Part shown: positions 17,334 to 26,183 of the stretch, one piece after another
How the letters are laid out: each line of letters begins with the position of its first letter
How positions within the stretch are numbered: position 1 is the first letter of the stretch
DNA from: Phycisphaerae bacterium
GTDB taxonomy: Bacteria > Planctomycetota > Phycisphaerae > Sedimentisphaerales > Anaerohalosphaeraceae
Reading direction: 5' to 3'
NCBI GenBank assembly: GCA_012517095.1
Contig: JAAYVQ010000289.1
Coordinates: 1 to 47,542, forward strand
DNA: 47,542 nucleotides
Position numbers and translations under genes: made by a program
Notes under the pieces: generated by a model
The model's database searches: none
Seen by the model: the letters and a program-made list of their open reading frames with translations, nothing else
Told to the model about the DNA's origin: nothing

Positions 17334-18629
17334 ATGGCGTCATATACAGAAGCGGGAGTGGATTTGTTCGGATCCGCGATTCCGTCGCCGGAGGACCTTA
17401 AGCGGTTATGTGAAGCGATCCATAGCAGCGAAATCAACCGCAATGCTTTTTCAGAGGAACTGGAGAAGCATCTGGGAAATTCGCTGGCCGCGGGAATCGG
17501 CCTGGTCATGTTGGGCCGGTCGCGCGAAGCTATTGACTTGCTGAAGAAAGCGCCGGCCTGTACAGCCAAGTTTCTCTACCAGGCCTATGGCCTGGACGCC
17601 GTTGGGGAATATGATAAGGCCTTGGTGGCACTTGACGAAGCGGGCAAACACGGCCTGGACGCGCTGGCGGTGACGCTGGAAAAGACGGCCGTGCTGCGAC
17701 ACGCCGGACGACTCGACGACGCCGAAACCGAATTGAAAAAAGGCGCCAACTTCCAGGGTGTCAATGCCGAATATCACTTGCAGCGAGGCAAACTGTCCGA
17801 CGCTCGCGGCGACTACGAGATCGCAATGGATGAATACACCCACGCCATCGACCTGGCGCCCGATCACGCCGAGGCCTTATTCCGCCTGGCGTACGCGTAT
17901 GATCTGCGCGGCGACGAGGACGAAGCGATTCATTATTATCGCGAAACGATCCGCGTCCGGCCGAGCCATGTCAATGCCCTGCTGAATCTGGCGGTATTGT
18001 ATGAGGACGAATGTGACTACGATCGGGCCGAGCAATGCGTGGACACGGTTCTGGCCAGCCATCCCAATCACAAGCGGGCGCAGATGTTCCAGAAGGATAT
18101 CGACTATTCCCGGACGATGATCTACGACGAGGAAAAAGAGCGGAGCCGCGACCGTCGCAACAAGATCCTGGAAATTCCGATCACCGATTTTGAGTTGTCG
18201 GTCCGCAGCCGCAATTGTCTCAAGAAGATGAACATCAATACCCTGGGCGATCTGCTTCGGATCACGGAGGCCGAACTTTTATCGTACAAGAATTTCGGCG
18301 AGACTTCGCTGATGGAAATCAAGCGGATCCTGGATACCAAGAATCTTCATCTGGGTATGGCCATCGAGGATAAAGACGGCGCCTTCTCCGCGACGGTTCC
18401 GGCCGCCGAGGGGGCCAATCCGGAAATTCTGGCCAAACCGGTCGAAGATCTGGATCTTTCGGTCCGGTCGCGGCGGGCGATGGTCCGGCTGAATCTCAAG
18501 ACCATCGGCGAACTGATCGCCAAAACCGAAGCCGAGTTGCTGGGTTGCAAGAATTTCGGCGTGACCAGTCTCAACGAGGTCAAGGAACGCCTGGGGCGTT
18601 TCGGCCTGAGTCTGCGTCGTCTCGATTGA
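17334..18629 (+). CDS. TPR protein with two RNA polymerase alpha C-terminal-like domains
   Basis: A 431-residue cytoplasmic protein. Residues about 50-250 are TPR-type helical repeats (for example YEIAMDEYTHAIDLAPDHAEA and DEAIHYYRETIRVRPSHVNA). Residues 279-342 and 364-430 each match the alphaCTD of RNA polymerase: LSVRSRNCLKKMNINTLGDL with NFGETSLMEIK, and LSVRSRRAMVRLNLKTIGEL with NFGVTSLNEVK. Relative to E. coli alpha, the first copy keeps Arg265, Asn268, Gly296 and Ser299 equivalents; the second keeps the Arg but has Arg and Ala where Asn268 and Cys269 would be. Both have Thr at the Lys298 position. The start is uncertain: the ATG at 17334 has GGAG 8 nt upstream, and ATGs at 17253 and 17325 are in frame. 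DNA or regulator binding is likely, and no catalytic domain is present. Similar proteins are known from Planctomycetes, but the function is unestablished. Confidence 0.82.
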   Translation: MASYTEAGVDLFGSAIPSPEDLKRLCEAIHSSEINRNAFSEELEKHLGNSLAAGIGLVMLGRSREAIDLLKKAPACTAKFLYQAYGLDAVGEYDKALVALDEAGKHGLDALAVTLEKTAVLRHAGRLDDAETELKKGANFQGVNAEYHLQRGKLSDARGDYEIAMDEYTHAIDLAPDHAEALFRLAYAYDLRGDEDEAIHYYRETIRVRPSHVNALLNLAVLYEDECDYDRAEQCVDTVLASHPNHKRAQMFQKDIDYSRTMIYDEEKERSRDRRNKILEIPITDFELSVRSRNCLKKMNINTLGDLLRITEAELLSYKNFGETSLMEIKRILDTKNLHLGMAIEDKDGAFSATVPAAEGANPEILAKPVEDLDLSVRSRRAMVRLNLKTIGELIAKTEAELLGCKNFGVTSLNEVKERLGRFGLSLRRLD

Positions 18630-18698
18630 GCGAACGGACGGGATCGTTGTCGCGTGCGAAAATCGCGGCCTCCACTCCCGATCCGGAAGACCAACAGG

Positions 18699-19928
18699 AT
18701 GAAGGATTCCCTGTGGGGGTGGGTGTTTTTGGTCGTGGCGGTTTTCCCGGGGGGGTGCCGACCGCGTATCGTCGTGGAACCGACTCCTCAGATGGATATC
18801 GCCGAGTCGTTTCAGATTCGTGTATTGCTCTTTGACAAGATTAACGAGTGTATCGTGTCGTCGCCAAGCGGGTTTTCCGCCCAAGCAGCCGATGTCGGAA
18901 CCGACGCGACTTTTGGACCGGCCAGTTCCGAAGTCCGGATCGAATTTTTTGACGGTCGGATTCGCGCCGGTGGCAGTGTCCTGGGACGCCGCGTTGAAAT
19001 CCGACCCCGCGAACCCTTTATTTTGCAGATCAATGGTCAGGGATATCGCGGAAACCTGACGGTTCTGGTTTCGTCGGACGGCACCGGGCTGGATGTCATC
19101 AACACCCTACCTCTGGAACCGTATCTGGCGGGCGTGATCGGGGCCGAGATGCCCAGTTACTGGGAAACCGAAGCGCTGGCCGCTCAGACGATCGTATCGC
19201 GGACTTACAGTTTGTATATCAAGAGGCGATTCGGATCCGAACGCGCATGGGATGTTCGAAAAACGCAGGCCAATCAGATGTACCGAGGATTGTCCGCGGA
19301 AACCGCGACCATCTGGGAATCCATTCGGGCCACGCAAGGCAAAGTTTTGGTCGTCCCGAATTCCGCCGGGGGCGAGGATCTGTTAGCGGCCTATTTTTCC
19401 TCAACTTGCGCGGGACATACGGAAAACAGTCAAGGCGTTTTCGGCGACCGTTCGACGGCGCTGGAAGGCGTGGCCTGCTCGTACTGTGCCACCGTCAGTC
19501 GCCGTAGCTTTCTGTCCTGGCCGAAAGTGAGTGTCCCGGTCGAACTGGTGACTCAGCGACTCACAGAGCGGTATCCTTCGCTATCGGAATTGCAGGGGAT
19601 CGCCTCGATCGAGCCCATTCGCATCAGCGAGTACGACGGATTACAACGCGTGACACAGGTTCGCCTGATCGGCGTCAATGGCAAGACCGACACCCTTCGG
19701 GCCGAAGATTTGCGGCTGGCGATCGATCCGTCGGGCAGGAAAATCAAGAGCGCGTGTTTTGTCATTCGCCGGGAGAAGAACGCGTTTGTTTTCGATCAGG
19801 GCAAAGGATTTGGACACGGGGTGGGCCTGTGCCAATACGGAGCCGAAGGGATGGCCCGAGAGGGCTTTTCCTGCGAATCGATTCTCCAATTCTACTTTCC
19901 GGGATCGCGGTTACGCAAGTTGTACTGA
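18699..19928 (+). CDS. SpoIID/LytB-domain lipoprotein (putative peptidoglycan-active)
   Basis: A 409-residue predicted lipoprotein. The ATG at 18699 gives a signal peptide MKDSLWGWVFLVVAVFPGGC with lipobox PGGC; an upstream GTG would bury it. The SpoIID domain is clear: VIGAEMPSYWETEALAAQTI with SRTYSLYIKRR following, the Ala-Ala-Tyr-Phe-Ser-Ser-Thr-Cys-Gly-like block AAYFSSTCAGHTEN, and the C-terminal GFGHGVGLCQYGAEGMA. SpoIID is a lytic transglycosylase acting on denuded glycan strands in Bacillus; many Gram-negative and planctomycete relatives are of unknown role. The conserved acidic residue in GAEMP corresponds to the catalytic Glu. It is the second gene of the plus-strand run, 69 bp after the TPR-alphaCTD gene and 10 bp before tgt. 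Confidence 0.87.
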   Translation: MKDSLWGWVFLVVAVFPGGCRPRIVVEPTPQMDIAESFQIRVLLFDKINECIVSSPSGFSAQAADVGTDATFGPASSEVRIEFFDGRIRAGGSVLGRRVEIRPREPFILQINGQGYRGNLTVLVSSDGTGLDVINTLPLEPYLAGVIGAEMPSYWETEALAAQTIVSRTYSLYIKRRFGSERAWDVRKTQANQMYRGLSAETATIWESIRATQGKVLVVPNSAGGEDLLAAYFSSTCAGHTENSQGVFGDRSTALEGVACSYCATVSRRSFLSWPKVSVPVELVTQRLTERYPSLSELQGIASIEPIRISEYDGLQRVTQVRLIGVNGKTDTLRAEDLRLAIDPSGRKIKSACFVIRREKNAFVFDQGKGFGHGVGLCQYGAEGMAREGFSCESILQFYFPGSRLRKLY

Positions 19929-19938
19929 ATTGAATGCG

Positions 19939-21099
19939 ATGACACACGGATTTGACATTCTGGTCCACAATCCCAATAACGGCGCCCGTCGAGGTCTCCT
20001 TGCGACGGCTCACGGCACGGTGGATACCCCGGCATTCATGCCGGTAGGAACCCGCGGTTCGATCAAGGGTCTGACCCCCGAACAAGTCGAGCAGACCGGC
20101 ACGCAGATCATTCTCGGCAACACCTATCACCTTCTGCTTCGGCCGGGGGTCGAGGTGGTCGAGCGGCTTGGCGGTCTGCACGCCCTGATGGGTTGGAATG
20201 GGCCCATTCTGACCGACAGCGGGGGTTTCCAGGTGTTTTCCCTGAGTCAGCTCACCCGGATCGGTGATGATGGCGTCGAGTTTGCCAGCCACATCGACGG
20301 GGCAAGGGTGGTTCTCGATGCCGAGATCGCCACGAAGGTTCAGAATCGTCTCGGCGCCGACATCATCATGTGTTTTGACGAGTGCCCTCCGTATCCATGC
20401 GAATCGGAGCGACTGGAACGGGCCGTGGAACGGACGATCCGCTGGGCGAAGAGATGTCAGGAAGTCCATTCCAACTCCCGGCAGAAGCTCTTTGCGATCG
20501 TACAGGGGGGGGTGGATTCCGATTTGCGGCGGAGATGCGCCGAGTCATTGGTGACCATGGATTTTCCGGGATATGCGATTGGCGGCTTGAGTGTCGGAGA
20601 GGGACATGATAAGATGATGCAAACCGTGGAAAGCACGGTTGATTATTTGCCGAAGGATCGGCCGCGGTACCTGATGGGCGTCGGAATGCCGGCGGATATC
20701 GTGGCGGCCGTGCGGGCCGGGATCGACATGTTCGATTGCGTCCTGCCGACCCGGAATGGGCGTAACGCGTACGCATTTACGACGACCGGACCGCTTCGGT
20801 TGCGGAATGCGGCGCATGGTTCCGATTCCGGACCGCTCGAAGAGGGTTGCTCCTGCGTGGCGTGCCGACGATTCAGCCGCGGAGCGATCCGTCATTTTTT
20901 TCAGGTCGGCGAGATGCTCGGACCGATCTTGTTATCGCTGCATAATATCGCGTATTATCAGCGATTGATGGCCGAGATTCGCCGAAGGATCGAGGACGCC
21001 AGTTTTACGGCCTGGGCAGAAGGACAGATTCGGCTGTGGAAATCATGGACGATCTCCGATTCGAATGAACCGGAGACGCAAACGCCCCGGCACGAATGA
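19939..21099 (+). CDS. tgt: Queuine tRNA-ribosyltransferase (tRNA-guanine transglycosylase)
   Basis: A 386-residue full-length bacterial-type TGT that exchanges guanine-34 for preQ1 in tRNAs with GUN anticodons. Seen: general acid/base Asp93 in LTDSGGFQVFSL; substrate-pocket Asp147-Glu148-Cys149 in MCFDECPP; GGLSVGE; nucleophile Asp266 in FDCVLPTRNGRNA; and zinc ligands Cys304, Cys306, Cys309 and His335 in CSCVACRR and LLSLHN. The ATG at 19939 matches the family N-terminus (FDILVHNPNNGARRG); its Shine-Dalgarno is weak and it lies 10 bp after the SpoIID stop, so translational coupling is likely. A tgt-yajC-secD-secF order is common in bacteria and is preserved here. queA is not nearby. Confidence 0.97.
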   Translation: MTHGFDILVHNPNNGARRGLLATAHGTVDTPAFMPVGTRGSIKGLTPEQVEQTGTQIILGNTYHLLLRPGVEVVERLGGLHALMGWNGPILTDSGGFQVFSLSQLTRIGDDGVEFASHIDGARVVLDAEIATKVQNRLGADIIMCFDECPPYPCESERLERAVERTIRWAKRCQEVHSNSRQKLFAIVQGGVDSDLRRRCAESLVTMDFPGYAIGGLSVGEGHDKMMQTVESTVDYLPKDRPRYLMGVGMPADIVAAVRAGIDMFDCVLPTRNGRNAYAFTTTGPLRLRNAAHGSDSGPLEEGCSCVACRRFSRGAIRHFFQVGEMLGPILLSLHNIAYYQRLMAEIRRRIEDASFTAWAEGQIRLWKSWTISDSNEPETQTPRHE

Positions 21100-21131
21100 A
21101 TGGATAAACCTTAATGCAAAGGGATAGTTGA

Positions 21132-21557
21132 ATGAATTTTGATTTGTGGATAGCAGCCGGGTTATCGGCGGCCGGCGATGAACAGCAAGGCACCGTTATC
21201 ACCAGTGACCCGGCCGAGACCGGACAAACGACGGTGACCGATTCCAAACCCGGAACGGCGGATCCGGCAAACAAACCGGCCCCCCCGCCGCCGTGGCTCC
21301 AGTGGTCCATGTGGATCCTGATCTTCATGGCGATGTATCTGTTGTTGTTCAGTCCTCGTCGCCGCCAGAAGCAACAGGAAAAGATGATCAAGGCCCTCCA
21401 GAAGAACGACCGGGTTCGAACGGTCGGCGGGATTCTCGGCACGGTGGTCGAGGTCCGCGAAAACGAGATCGTTCTGAAAGTGGACGAATCCACCAATACC
21501 AAGATCCGCGTGGTTCCCGGGGCAATCAGCAAGCTGGCCTCGGAAGACAAGAATTAA
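21132..21557 (+). CDS. yajC: Preprotein translocase accessory subunit YajC
   Basis: A 141-residue single-span membrane protein of the Sec holo-translocon. The helix MWILIFMAMYLLLFSPRRRQ is followed by the diagnostic RRRQKQQEKMIKALQKNDRVRTVGGILGTVV. The N-terminal 55 residues (DEQQGTVITSDPAE... and a PPPP stretch) extend further before the helix than in E. coli YajC, which starts almost directly with the helix. AAAGGG is present upstream of the ATG at 21132. It sits between tgt and secDF, the canonical arrangement. Confidence 0.94.
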   Translation: MNFDLWIAAGLSAAGDEQQGTVITSDPAETGQTTVTDSKPGTADPANKPAPPPPWLQWSMWILIFMAMYLLLFSPRRRQKQQEKMIKALQKNDRVRTVGGILGTVVEVRENEIVLKVDESTNTKIRVVPGAISKLASEDKN

Positions 21558-21615
21558 AACGGCAACGATGAATTCGGTATGCCGGTCTGCGACTGACTTA
21601 GAATAGGATGGACTC

Positions 21616-24600
21616 ATGAAGAAACATGTGTGGAAGATCGCGTTGATCGCGTTTATTATCGTCTGGTCGATTGTTCAGCTTCGGCCTCACTGGGATCCCG
21701 AAAGCAAGTCGATCAAGCTGAACATCAAGCCCGGTCTGGACATCGCCGGCGGCACCAGTTTGATCTACGAAATCGACACCGCGGACCTGAAACCCGTCGA
21801 GGTCAAGGGTCTGGCTACGAACATGATTCCGATCCTGATGAAGCGAATCGACCCGGGCAATGTGGCCAATGTGATGATGCGACCGCAGGGCGACCGCCGG
21901 ATCGAGATCCAGCTTCCACTGGCCAGCGCCGATACGCTTAAACGGCGAAAGGCCTATGAGGAGGCCCTGGGCGAACTGGAAGTATTCAATATCAACCTGC
22001 TCCGAATCAAACGCGCCCTGGGAGACGAACCGGCAAAACGCGAGGAGTTTTTCGCGCAGGTCGCCGGAGGTTCGACCGAGCGAAAAGCGATCCTGGACGA
22101 ATTGGCCAGGACCTACGACGCTCGCCGCGAAAAACAAACCCAGCGAAACGCCGCAACTGCGAAGATGGCCGAACTGGTCACGGCGCTGGACGCAGCCAAA
22201 CTCCAAGGCAGCTATGTCAAGGCAATGGCTTCGGCCTGGTCGAATTACGACGACGCCAAAAAGGCCGAGGAACTCCGCAAACATGTCGAGCGAATCTGCA
22301 AGGAAGATCAGGAACTTTCGGCCGACGCCGCTAAGCTGGAAGAGGCCATTCAAAAGGGCGTCGATCTGATCGGGCAGTATCTGCAGAGTTATAAATCCTG
22401 GGCGGATGCGGTCAATGAGATCACAAAGCCGGTAACCGGACGGGACGATCAGTGGGAAGCGGCCGTAGCAAAACTGGGCGAATTGAACCTCAGCGTCGAA
22501 CAGGTGACGGCGATTCTGGATATGCCGGTCCGCAGCGTCGATCGCCGTGAAGCGCTGGCTAAAATCAAGGAAAGATTCGCCGACCGTAAGGACAAAATCG
22601 AGGCGGCCGAGAAGGCCTACGCCTCGTACAAGTCCGTCGGAGGCCGATTGGACGACCCGGAAGACCTCAAGCGGATGCTCAAAGGCGCCGGCGTTCTGGA
22701 ATTCCGAATCCTTCCGACCGAAGGCGACAGTACCGGCAAGACCAATCAAACGGAAATCGCGGGATATTTGGACGCTTTGAAATCCAAGGGCCCCAAGGCC
22801 GCCTCGGTCGGCGGTTATGCCTGGTGCGAAATCGAGAATATTAATGAATTCAAACAGGTCCCCGGCTGTATCGTCGGCCAGTTCGGAAGCAAGTTCTATG
22901 TCTTGTGCAGCAACAAATCCGGCGAGACGATGCTTCGCAGCCACAACAAACCCTGGAAGCTGACCGGTTCGCGACCTTCGACGGACGACATGGGCCGCCG
23001 CGCCATTGCTTTTTCATTTGACCCGATCGCGGCCAACCTGTTTTACGACCTCACAAAGAACAATCGAGGCCGACCCCTGGCGATCCTGCTGGATGGACTG
23101 GTCCTTTCGGCCCCGAACATCGAAGAGGCGATCGGTTCCAGCGGTATCATCCGCGGAGAGTTCACGGACACGGAAGTCAAGGACATGGTCAACAAGCTCA
23201 ACGCCGGCTCGTTTCCGGCACGGCTGTCGGACATGCCGATTTCCGAAAAGACCATCGGCGCCACGATCGGCGCCGACAACCGCGACCGCAGTATCCTGGC
23301 TGGGATCATCGGACTGACTTGCACGGCCGTGTTCATGATCTTTTACTATCAGCTCGGCGGGATCATCGCGGTGATCGCCCTGGCGCTGAACTTCCTGTTC
23401 ATTCTGTCAACGATGGCCATGTCACGATCCACTTTTACACTCTCGGGTATCGCGGGTTTGCTGCTGACGGTGGGCATGAGCGTGGACGCCAATGTGCTGA
23501 TCTTCGAACGCATTCGCGAAGAACAGGAACGCGGATCGACCGTTCGCATGGCCATCGCCAACGGATACAGCCGGGCATTCTGGACGATCTTCGACTCGAA
23601 CCTGACGACCTTCTTCTCGGGTTTGATCCTGTACATGGTCGCCTCCGAAGAGCTGAAGGGTTTTGCCATCGTGTTGATGATCGGTTTGGCCTGGAGCATG
23701 TTTACAGCCCTGTTTGTCACGCGAGTCATTCTCGATGTCCTGCTGGATACTCGTATACTTCGCAGCCATCTGAGGATGTTCAAGGCGTTCAGCAAGCCGA
23801 CGATCAACTGGATGGCAATGCGTCCGGCGTTCTTTCTTTTTTCGGCGGCTTGTATCATCGCCGGGATAACGGTGTTTATTCTTCGTGACGACACCAAGAA
23901 TAACAAATACGACATCGAATTTACCGGCGGTACCAGCGTTCAGATCGACTTGAAACCCGGTACCGCATACGACCGGGCCAAGGTTGAAACGGCGATCCAG
24001 ACCATCGGGGAAAAGATGGGAAACAAGGCATTGGCATCGGTAAGCGTGTATCAAATCGGCGATACGGGTTTGCAGTATGAAATCACGACGACGGCCACCA
24101 ACCGGACCAGCGCCACGATCACCTTCCCGGCGTCGGCCCCCCCGCAGACCCTGGAGAGTATTCGATCGGCGATTGAAACAGCCACGGCGGATACCGCGGA
24201 TCGTTTGTACGGCCTGCAGATTGAGTCCACGGACAACAAGACCTTTATGATCTCGACCGGGCAGGTCAATGAAGCGATGCTTAAGCGAGTGCTGGTTGCG
24301 GCATTCGGTCGTCCCATGGCCACGCTGACCCTGACCGACGGCGGCAATCATACTCATGCCAGCATCGAGGAGACCATCACCAAGGCGCTGGAAACCGACA
24401 AGGAACAGAAAGAACAATTGGATGGTTTGCAGGTCACGGGCAGCAATCCGAACTTTGTCGTATCGGTCAATCCGGGATCCGACGCTCTGCTCAAACAGGT
24501 TCTTGAAAAGACCTTCGGCCAGCAGGTCACCAAGATCGTCGAACCGGCGGTGGTTTCCGAGCCGGTCGTCGATCCCATCGTGACCAACGCCATCCGACAG

Positions 24601-25578
24601 GCCTTCAAGGACGACCTGGCTCAGCGAGAGGACATCGGCCTGACGATGGCCGCCCCCGTCAAGATCGGAGATCAGGAAGTCGAACTGGCCGATTATATCG
24701 GCGGGGTTAAGATCGCATGCACGCTGGACAAGGCCTCGACCGGCGCCGAGATCGACCGCCGGATCAAGGATATCCGACTGAAACAGGACACCCAGCATAT
24801 CGCCTGGTATCCGTTTACGCTGTTCAAGAGCGACCTGACACCGCTGGCCCCGACCGATTCGGTGAAGGAATTTATCTTCGTCAGTTCGCTGCCGGAGGCG
24901 GGATATCGCGAGATTTCCGAGAGTGACTGGATGCGATTTGTGGAAAACGAACAGGCCCGGCTGAATCGATCGGCGCAACTTGAGACCAGCTTGGCTCGGA
25001 TCACGCAGATCGACCCGTCAATCGGGCGCGAGTCGGTGATGCGGGCATGGGTGGCCATCGTGCTGATGCTGATCGCCATTCTGTTCTACATCTGGGTGCG
25101 GTTCGGAACGGCGATGTTCGGCGCCGCGTCGGTGATCGCGATGATCCACGATGTATTGTTTACGCTGGGCGCGCTGGTATCCTGCGTGTACCTGGCCAAC
25201 ACGGTTTTGGGACGGGCGCTGCTGGTCCAGGACTTCAAGATCAACCTGCAGGCAATCGCGGCGTTTCTGACGGTGCTCGGTTATTCGCTGAACGACAAGA
25301 TCGTCGTGTTCGACCGGATTCGCGAAAACCGCGGACGCCTGAGCTCGGTGACGCCGTTTATGCTCAACGACAGCATTAACCAAACGCTGTCGCGAACATT
25401 GTTAACGGGCGTGACGACACTAACGGTGATCCTGGTGATGTACCTGTGGGGCGGCGTGGGTCTTCGCGGCTTCAATTTCATTATGTTCATCGGAATCATC
25501 ATTGGAACCTATTCGTCGATCGCGATTGCATCGCCATTGCTGCTAATCGGGCAACGCAAGGCGGAACTGAAACGCTAA
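21616..25578 (+). CDS. secDF: SecD-SecF fusion, unusually long
   Basis: A 1320-residue fusion of the Sec proton-motive-force-driven export motor; SecDF fusions elsewhere are often around 750-850 residues. SecD half: TM1 (7-23); GLDIAGGTSLIYEID (40-54); a long Lys/Glu/Ala-rich, probably coiled-coil insert (about 105-345); GRPLAILLDGLVLSAPNI and GSFPARL; and the helices with SVDANVLIFERIREE, in which Asp624 is the conserved proton-pathway residue. SecF half: TM near 737-757; YDIEFTGGTSVQIDLKPG; an expanded periplasmic region (about 775-1120) that includes a tandem pair of about 60-residue repeats (847-906 and 915-976); and TM helices with LGYSLNDKIVVFDRIRENRG (Asp1227). The C-terminus is basic. 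It lies 58 bp after yajC. Core residues look intact, so it should be active. Confidence 0.93.
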   Translation: MKKHVWKIALIAFIIVWSIVQLRPHWDPESKSIKLNIKPGLDIAGGTSLIYEIDTADLKPVEVKGLATNMIPILMKRIDPGNVANVMMRPQGDRRIEIQLPLASADTLKRRKAYEEALGELEVFNINLLRIKRALGDEPAKREEFFAQVAGGSTERKAILDELARTYDARREKQTQRNAATAKMAELVTALDAAKLQGSYVKAMASAWSNYDDAKKAEELRKHVERICKEDQELSADAAKLEEAIQKGVDLIGQYLQSYKSWADAVNEITKPVTGRDDQWEAAVAKLGELNLSVEQVTAILDMPVRSVDRREALAKIKERFADRKDKIEAAEKAYASYKSVGGRLDDPEDLKRMLKGAGVLEFRILPTEGDSTGKTNQTEIAGYLDALKSKGPKAASVGGYAWCEIENINEFKQVPGCIVGQFGSKFYVLCSNKSGETMLRSHNKPWKLTGSRPSTDDMGRRAIAFSFDPIAANLFYDLTKNNRGRPLAILLDGLVLSAPNIEEAIGSSGIIRGEFTDTEVKDMVNKLNAGSFPARLSDMPISEKTIGATIGADNRDRSILAGIIGLTCTAVFMIFYYQLGGIIAVIALALNFLFILSTMAMSRSTFTLSGIAGLLLTVGMSVDANVLIFERIREEQERGSTVRMAIANGYSRAFWTIFDSNLTTFFSGLILYMVASEELKGFAIVLMIGLAWSMFTALFVTRVILDVLLDTRILRSHLRMFKAFSKPTINWMAMRPAFFLFSAACIIAGITVFILRDDTKNNKYDIEFTGGTSVQIDLKPGTAYDRAKVETAIQTIGEKMGNKALASVSVYQIGDTGLQYEITTTATNRTSATITFPASAPPQTLESIRSAIETATADTADRLYGLQIESTDNKTFMISTGQVNEAMLKRVLVAAFGRPMATLTLTDGGNHTHASIEETITKALETDKEQKEQLDGLQVTGSNPNFVVSVNPGSDALLKQVLEKTFGQQVTKIVEPAVVSEPVVDPIVTNAIRQAFKDDLAQREDIGLTMAAPVKIGDQEVELADYIGGVKIACTLDKASTGAEIDRRIKDIRLKQDTQHIAWYPFTLFKSDLTPLAPTDSVKEFIFVSSLPEAGYREISESDWMRFVENEQARLNRSAQLETSLARITQIDPSIGRESVMRAWVAIVLMLIAILFYIWVRFGTAMFGAASVIAMIHDVLFTLGALVSCVYLANTVLGRALLVQDFKINLQAIAAFLTVLGYSLNDKIVVFDRIRENRGRLSSVTPFMLNDSINQTLSRTLLTGVTTLTVILVMYLWGGVGLRGFNFIMFIGIIIGTYSSIAIASPLLLIGQRKAELKR

Positions 25579-25611
25579 CGGCCGGGCGAAAAGCGGCCGC
25601 CGGAAACGGTC

Positions 25612-26148
25612 ATGCGACGGGATTTAAAGATCGGAATGCTGATCGGAGTCGGTGTGGTGATTTGCGCGACGGTGGCGTTGTCGATGTGGCCGGGCGCGTC
25701 GGTGGAAGAACGGATCCGCCGAAACATGATCGAGGGCGGTTCACCTTCCGGTTACGAACCGCCAAAGCCCATCGACGCCAGGCCGGGAAACCTTGTGATT
25801 CCGGAACGAAAACCGGGCGAAATAAGCGAGCCCATCATTCGGCCTTTTGCCGGCGAAACCAAGCCCAAACCCGTCGAGACGGGCATGAAGAGCGAACCCG
25901 GCGTTACGACCGAGACGGACAAGCCCAAGCCGGCCGAGATGATCCATGTGGTCGCGCAGGATGAGACGCTGTCGAGGATCTCGCTGCGATATTACGGCAC
26001 CAGCGGTCAGTGGCAGAAAATTCTGCAGGCCAACTCGTCGATTCTAAAGGATCCGACGAAGATCAAGCCGGGAATGAAACTGGTTATTCCAAATCCGACG
26101 ACGGGCGGTTCGGCGACGGACAAGAACAAGGCAATACCGAATCGATAA
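25612..26148 (+). CDS. Membrane-anchored LysM-domain protein
   Basis: A 178-residue protein with an N-terminal signal anchor (IGMLIGVGVVICATVALSMW, residues 7-26), a Pro/Lys/Glu-rich linker (about 30-108), and one C-terminal LysM domain (about 110-158: MIHVVAQDETLSRISLRYYG ... KIKPGMKLVIP). LysM binds N-acetylglucosamine-containing glycans such as peptidoglycan. With no catalytic domain it is probably a structural linker between membrane and wall, or a partner of the SpoIID-like and OmpA-like proteins in the same run. It begins 33 bp after secDF and ends 35 bp before argG. Confidence 0.85.
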   Translation: MRRDLKIGMLIGVGVVICATVALSMWPGASVEERIRRNMIEGGSPSGYEPPKPIDARPGNLVIPERKPGEISEPIIRPFAGETKPKPVETGMKSEPGVTTETDKPKPAEMIHVVAQDETLSRISLRYYGTSGQWQKILQANSSILKDPTKIKPGMKLVIPNPTTGGSATDKNKAIPNR

Positions 26149-26183
26149 ACGATTACTGGACTTATCCATACAGGATTGATTTC

